Source: an uncultured Prevotellaceae bacterium (GTDB lineage: Bacteria > Bacteroidota > Bacteroidia > Bacteroidales > Bacteroidaceae). From it: DNA of 9,009 nucleotides. Below are positions 6,189 to 9,009 of the stretch, piece by piece. The position numbers and the translations under genes are program-made. Within the stretch, counting starts at the first letter, position 1; every line of letters starts with the position of its first letter. The notes below the pieces were generated by a model. It was given only the letters and a program-made list of their open reading frames with translations. It was not told the origin of the DNA and searched no databases. The stretch spans positions 1 through 9,009 of the forward strand of contig CADCQC010000124.1 in NCBI GenBank assembly GCA_902803455.1. Reading direction: 5' to 3'.

Positions 6189-6997
6189 GAAAGGCACTCT
6201 TCGGATTCAGTTTCGATGATGGGAGGGTGGACAATTTTACCTTGGCTTACCCTGTCCTGACACAATATAAGCTTCCTGCAACCTTCAATATCAACGTGGC
6301 TTATCTGGAGGGGAAAGGAAGTGATTTCACGGCTGTCGAACCGATGACGATGGAGATGGTGAGAACACTGCACCTGGACTCGAGGATGGAGATCGCTACC
6401 CATGGCTATTGGCACAACAGCTTGACCGACAATCTCATTCATGGAGTGGAGGCGCTGTGTGGACACCTGAAGGTGGATGCCTTGTATAAGGGGGGGATAG
6501 GAGTGGCGCTGACCACCGTCGACGCTCCTCACGATGACATGCAGACGATCGTCAGCACACTGACACGCCATGGAGTGACTTATGTGAGAAGATCACTGCG
6601 ATATTCGCAGCATCGGGGGTGGAACATTTTGATGAGAAAGGCCAACAGGGTGGTGCCCATGCCCATGCTCATGAGAGGGGCTTTTGCTGACACGATGATG
6701 ACTGCTCCTGAGGGAAGATGGCTATACAGCATTCCATTGGTCAGCACCATGCCTTATCATAACCTGAAAACAATGGTCGACCTGGCTGTCAGAAAGGGGG
6801 CTGCCTGTATCTTCATGATGCACAGCGTCGGGCCTGATGACAGACCGCAGGATATCTACTCCATGAAGATGAGTGTCTTCAAGAGGCTTTGCGAAGACCT
6901 CGCACAGATGCAGCAACAGAAAATAATCACTGTCGCCACATCGTATGATATCTTTCAGACATTGTGCCGACAATCGGTTGATGACAGTCATCTTTGA
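6185..6997 (+). CDS. Polysaccharide deacetylase-like protein (NodB/CE4 type), no signal peptide
   Basis: 270 aa. Expected to remove an N- or O-acetyl group from a sugar using a divalent metal. It opens directly with the first NodB motif, FSFDDG (residues 8-13; Asp11 catalytic base, Asp12 metal ligand). The second motif is THGYWH with metal ligands His73 and His77. The segment FMMHSVG near the end (His213) fits the late histidine motif. The usual third motif with an Arg (RxPxG) is not seen; the nearest equivalent is DAPHDD (113-118). There is no signal peptide or membrane helix, so it should act in the cytoplasm, unlike many exported CE4 enzymes. Its start (ATGA) overlaps the glycosyltransferase stop, so both are made together and may act on the same sugar intermediate. 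Family assignment is good; activity and substrate are inferred. Confidence 0.87.
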   Translation: MRKALFGFSFDDGRVDNFTLAYPVLTQYKLPATFNINVAYLEGKGSDFTAVEPMTMEMVRTLHLDSRMEIATHGYWHNSLTDNLIHGVEALCGHLKVDALYKGGIGVALTTVDAPHDDMQTIVSTLTRHGVTYVRRSLRYSQHRGWNILMRKANRVVPMPMLMRGAFADTMMTAPEGRWLYSIPLVSTMPYHNLKTMVDLAVRKGAACIFMMHSVGPDDRPQDIYSMKMSVFKRLCEDLAQMQQQKIITVATSYDIFQTLCRQSVDDSHL

Positions 6998-7035
6998 ACT
7001 GACACATACGACAATCATTCAAATATCGATATATC

Positions 7036-9009
7036 ATGAAAATTTACAAAGCATTATTTTCCCTCGGCCTGGCTTCTGCCGTGATGCATACCATGGCCTT
7101 CCCGTTATCGGATCCCACTGAGTACTCCAATGATGGCGAGTCTGCTGTCTCCTCTGCTCCTGTCAAGAAGACGGTCAATCCACTGTTGCAGAAATCCACA
7201 CTGCCGTTCGGAGCGCCTGATTTCAAGAAAATCAAGGTGGCTGACTATCTTCCGGCCATTGAGGAGGCCATACAAGAACAGCGGGATAAAATCAAGAGTA
7301 TTGTCAACAACAAACAGAAACCGTCTTTCTACAACACCGTTCTGGCCTACGAGGAGAGTGGTGTGACGCTCGATCGGGTGACCAATATCTTTTTCGGACT
7401 GACCAGTGCCGACAAAACGCCGGAAATAGCAGAGACAGAGAAGAAAGTGGTGCCCATGCTCACGGATCTGGAGAATGAGATCACATTCAACAAAGACTTG
7501 TTCCAACGCATCAAATACGTCTATGACCACCAGGCCAAATCTCTGGTGAGAGAGGATAAGAAACTCTTGGAGGAGATCTACAAAAGTTTTGTCAGGGCTG
7601 GTGCCTTGTTGCCTGATGACAAGATGGCGAGGATGAAGGAGATCAACATGCGGATTTCCGAACTCCAACAGCAGTGGGGTGACCTGCTGCCACAGGCCAC
7701 CAATGAGGCTGTCGTGTGGGTCGACAAAAAGGAGGATCTCGCTGGTCTCAGCGAGGCGGACATCGCACAATGCAAGAAAGACGCTGAAAGCAGGGGTGGA
7801 AAAGCGCCTTACGCCATCGTGATCATCAACACGACACAACAGCCGATCCTCACCAATCTTGATAATAGGGAACTGCGCAAAAAGGTGTTTGAGGCTTCGT
7901 GTCACCGGGCTGACGGCACGGGGGCTTTCAATACCTTTCCTATTGTTTCGGAGATCGCGAGACTGAGGGCGGAGAAAGGTGCATTGATGGGATACGACAA
8001 CTATGCCTCTTACTCGCTCGAGAAAACCATGGCTAAGAACACTGCCAATGTGGATGCGTTTCTAAACCAACTCATCAAGGCTTATGCACCAAAAGCTGCG
8101 GAAGAGACCAAGGCTATCGAGGAGTTTGCGCGCAAGACCATGGGGAGTGACTTCCAACTGCAGCCGTATGACCGCTTCTATTACTCGGCGAAAATGAAAC
8201 AACAGCAGTTTAATCTTTCTGATGATGAGGTGAAACCTTATTTCAATCTCGACAGCGTGCAGATCAATGGGGTCTTCTATGCTGCCAATCTGGTCTATGG
8301 CCTTACATTCAAACAGCGGAAAGATATCCCCACTTATCATCCTGACATGAAAGTGTTTGAGGTGCGCGACAAAACTGGACAGCCGATAGCGCTGTTCTAT
8401 TCCGACTTCTTCAGAAGACCGACCAAAAGGGGTGGCGCATGGATGAGTGCGTTCGTCAAACAAAGCAACTATAGGCATCAGTTGCCCATTATCTATAATG
8501 TGCTGAATTGTGCCAAAGCGCCGGAGGGACAACCGACACTTCTCACATGGGATGAGGTGACTACGCTCTTCCATGAGTTTGGACATGCGCTCCATGGCAT
8601 CTTGTCGAAATGCAAATACAACACGTTGAGTGGTACGGCGGTGGCTCGTGACTTTGTGGAGATGCCGTCACAGTTTAATGAGTCTTTCGCTTCTATCCCG
8701 CAGGTCTTCGATCATTATGCGCGTCATGCGGTCACCGGAAAACCGATGCCGGCTGATCTGAAAGAGAAAATGCTGAAGTCAATCAATTTCCATGCGGCCT
8801 ATGCGCTGGGTGAGAACTTGGCGGCAACGTGTCTTGATTTGGAATGGCACAAATTGAAGGCTGATGAGGTGCCCGGACCTGAAAAAGCGGCTGATTTTGA
8901 ACGGGAGGCGCTGAAGAAGGTGGGATTACTGGATGTGCAGATTCCTCCAAGGTATTCCACTTCATATTTCAACCATGTCTGGGGCGGTGGCTATGCGGCT
9001 GGATATTAC
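7036..9009 (+). CDS. dcp: M3 family zinc metallopeptidase, dipeptidyl carboxypeptidase-like (3' end outside window)
   Basis: 658 codons without a stop; only the last 50 or so residues of a typical family member of about 700 aa are missing. It likely cleaves short peptides, in Dcp by removing C-terminal dipeptides. A signal peptide (MKIYKALFSLGLASAVMHTMA) points to the periplasm, where it would recycle or degrade oligopeptides. The long helical M3 N-domain begins near NPLLQKSTLPFGAPDFKKI. The zinc site is HEFGH (His513, Glu514, His517) with the third ligand Glu542 in RDFVEMPSQ. The substrate-binding end, HVWGGGYAAGYY, is reached at the window edge. Start ATG 7036 is supported by the signal peptide. 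The gap to the deacetylase gene is 38 bp with no recognisable promoter, so read-through from P2 is likely. Choice of Dcp over the related oligopeptidase A rests on the signal peptide and overall motif set, and is less certain than the family. Confidence 0.92.
   Translation, partial: MKIYKALFSLGLASAVMHTMAFPLSDPTEYSNDGESAVSSAPVKKTVNPLLQKSTLPFGAPDFKKIKVADYLPAIEEAIQEQRDKIKSIVNNKQKPSFYNTVLAYEESGVTLDRVTNIFFGLTSADKTPEIAETEKKVVPMLTDLENEITFNKDLFQRIKYVYDHQAKSLVREDKKLLEEIYKSFVRAGALLPDDKMARMKEINMRISELQQQWGDLLPQATNEAVVWVDKKEDLAGLSEADIAQCKKDAESRGGKAPYAIVIINTTQQPILTNLDNRELRKKVFEASCHRADGTGAFNTFPIVSEIARLRAEKGALMGYDNYASYSLEKTMAKNTANVDAFLNQLIKAYAPKAAEETKAIEEFARKTMGSDFQLQPYDRFYYSAKMKQQQFNLSDDEVKPYFNLDSVQINGVFYAANLVYGLTFKQRKDIPTYHPDMKVFEVRDKTGQPIALFYSDFFRRPTKRGGAWMSAFVKQSNYRHQLPIIYNVLNCAKAPEGQPTLLTWDEVTTLFHEFGHALHGILSKCKYNTLSGTAVARDFVEMPSQFNESFASIPQVFDHYARHAVTGKPMPADLKEKMLKSINFHAAYALGENLAATCLDLEWHKLKADEVPGPEKAADFEREALKKVGLLDVQIPPRYSTSYFNHVWGGGYAAGYY

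Noticed and set aside
7105..7905. 266-codon open frame on the - strand
   Set aside because: Shadow of the M3 peptidase gene, which is clearly coding on the + strand through this region.
8062..8595. 177-codon open frame on the - strand
   Set aside because: Antisense to the conserved M3 catalytic domain including HEFGH; no family features of its own.
1..9009. CRISPR array, tRNA/rRNA genes, transposase or integrase genes, retron or phage defence genes
   Set aside because: No regularly spaced repeats, no cloverleaf candidates and no mobile-element or defence protein motifs were seen on reading both strands.

Overview
The window reads as a chromosomal stretch of a Bacteroidota bacterium, most likely Prevotella or a close relative. 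The reasons are promoter-like TTTG / TAnnTTTG elements, absence of Shine-Dalgarno sites before the starts, two acidic or short-lipobox lipoproteins (one a DUF1573 protein), and a secreted CE12-type esterase whose tail resembles the C-terminal motif common in Prevotella carbohydrate enzymes. Genus is inferred from these features, not from a search. All six genes lie on the + strand.

Left block (1-2099): the C-terminal end of a rhodanese-domain protein overlaps by 4 bp (ATGA) the start of a large secreted SGNH/GDSL esterase resembling rhamnogalacturonan acetylesterases. Two hairpins with T-runs (2105-2139 and 2166-2191) close this unit. The second has a 10-bp stem and a GAAA loop.

Middle block (about 2248-5036): a good -7 box precedes a surface-type lipoprotein of unknown function with an internal hydrophobic stretch and visibly lower GC than its neighbours. 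After 28 bp comes a second lipoprotein built of DUF1573/ASH-like beta-sandwich modules. These two probably form one operon.

Intergenic 5037-5210 is densely structured: a bulged hairpin, an imperfectly duplicated 20-bp promoter core, a 7-bp inverted repeat over the first copy, a weak A/T hairpin terminator, and a consensus promoter whose predicted start site falls almost on the next start codon.

Right block (5211-9009): a GT-A family 2 glycosyltransferase and a polysaccharide deacetylase-like protein without a signal peptide overlap by 4 bp, suggesting coupled modification of a cytoplasmic glycan or lipid-linked sugar. A secreted or periplasmic M3 zinc peptidase (Dcp-like) follows after 38 bp and runs off the window end.

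I see no CRISPR array, tRNA, rRNA, insertion sequence or phage gene. No complete new defence or mobile system is evident. The least explained parts are the 2321-3925 lipoprotein with its DUF1573 partner, the 5037-5210 regulatory region, and the glycosyltransferase/deacetylase pair.
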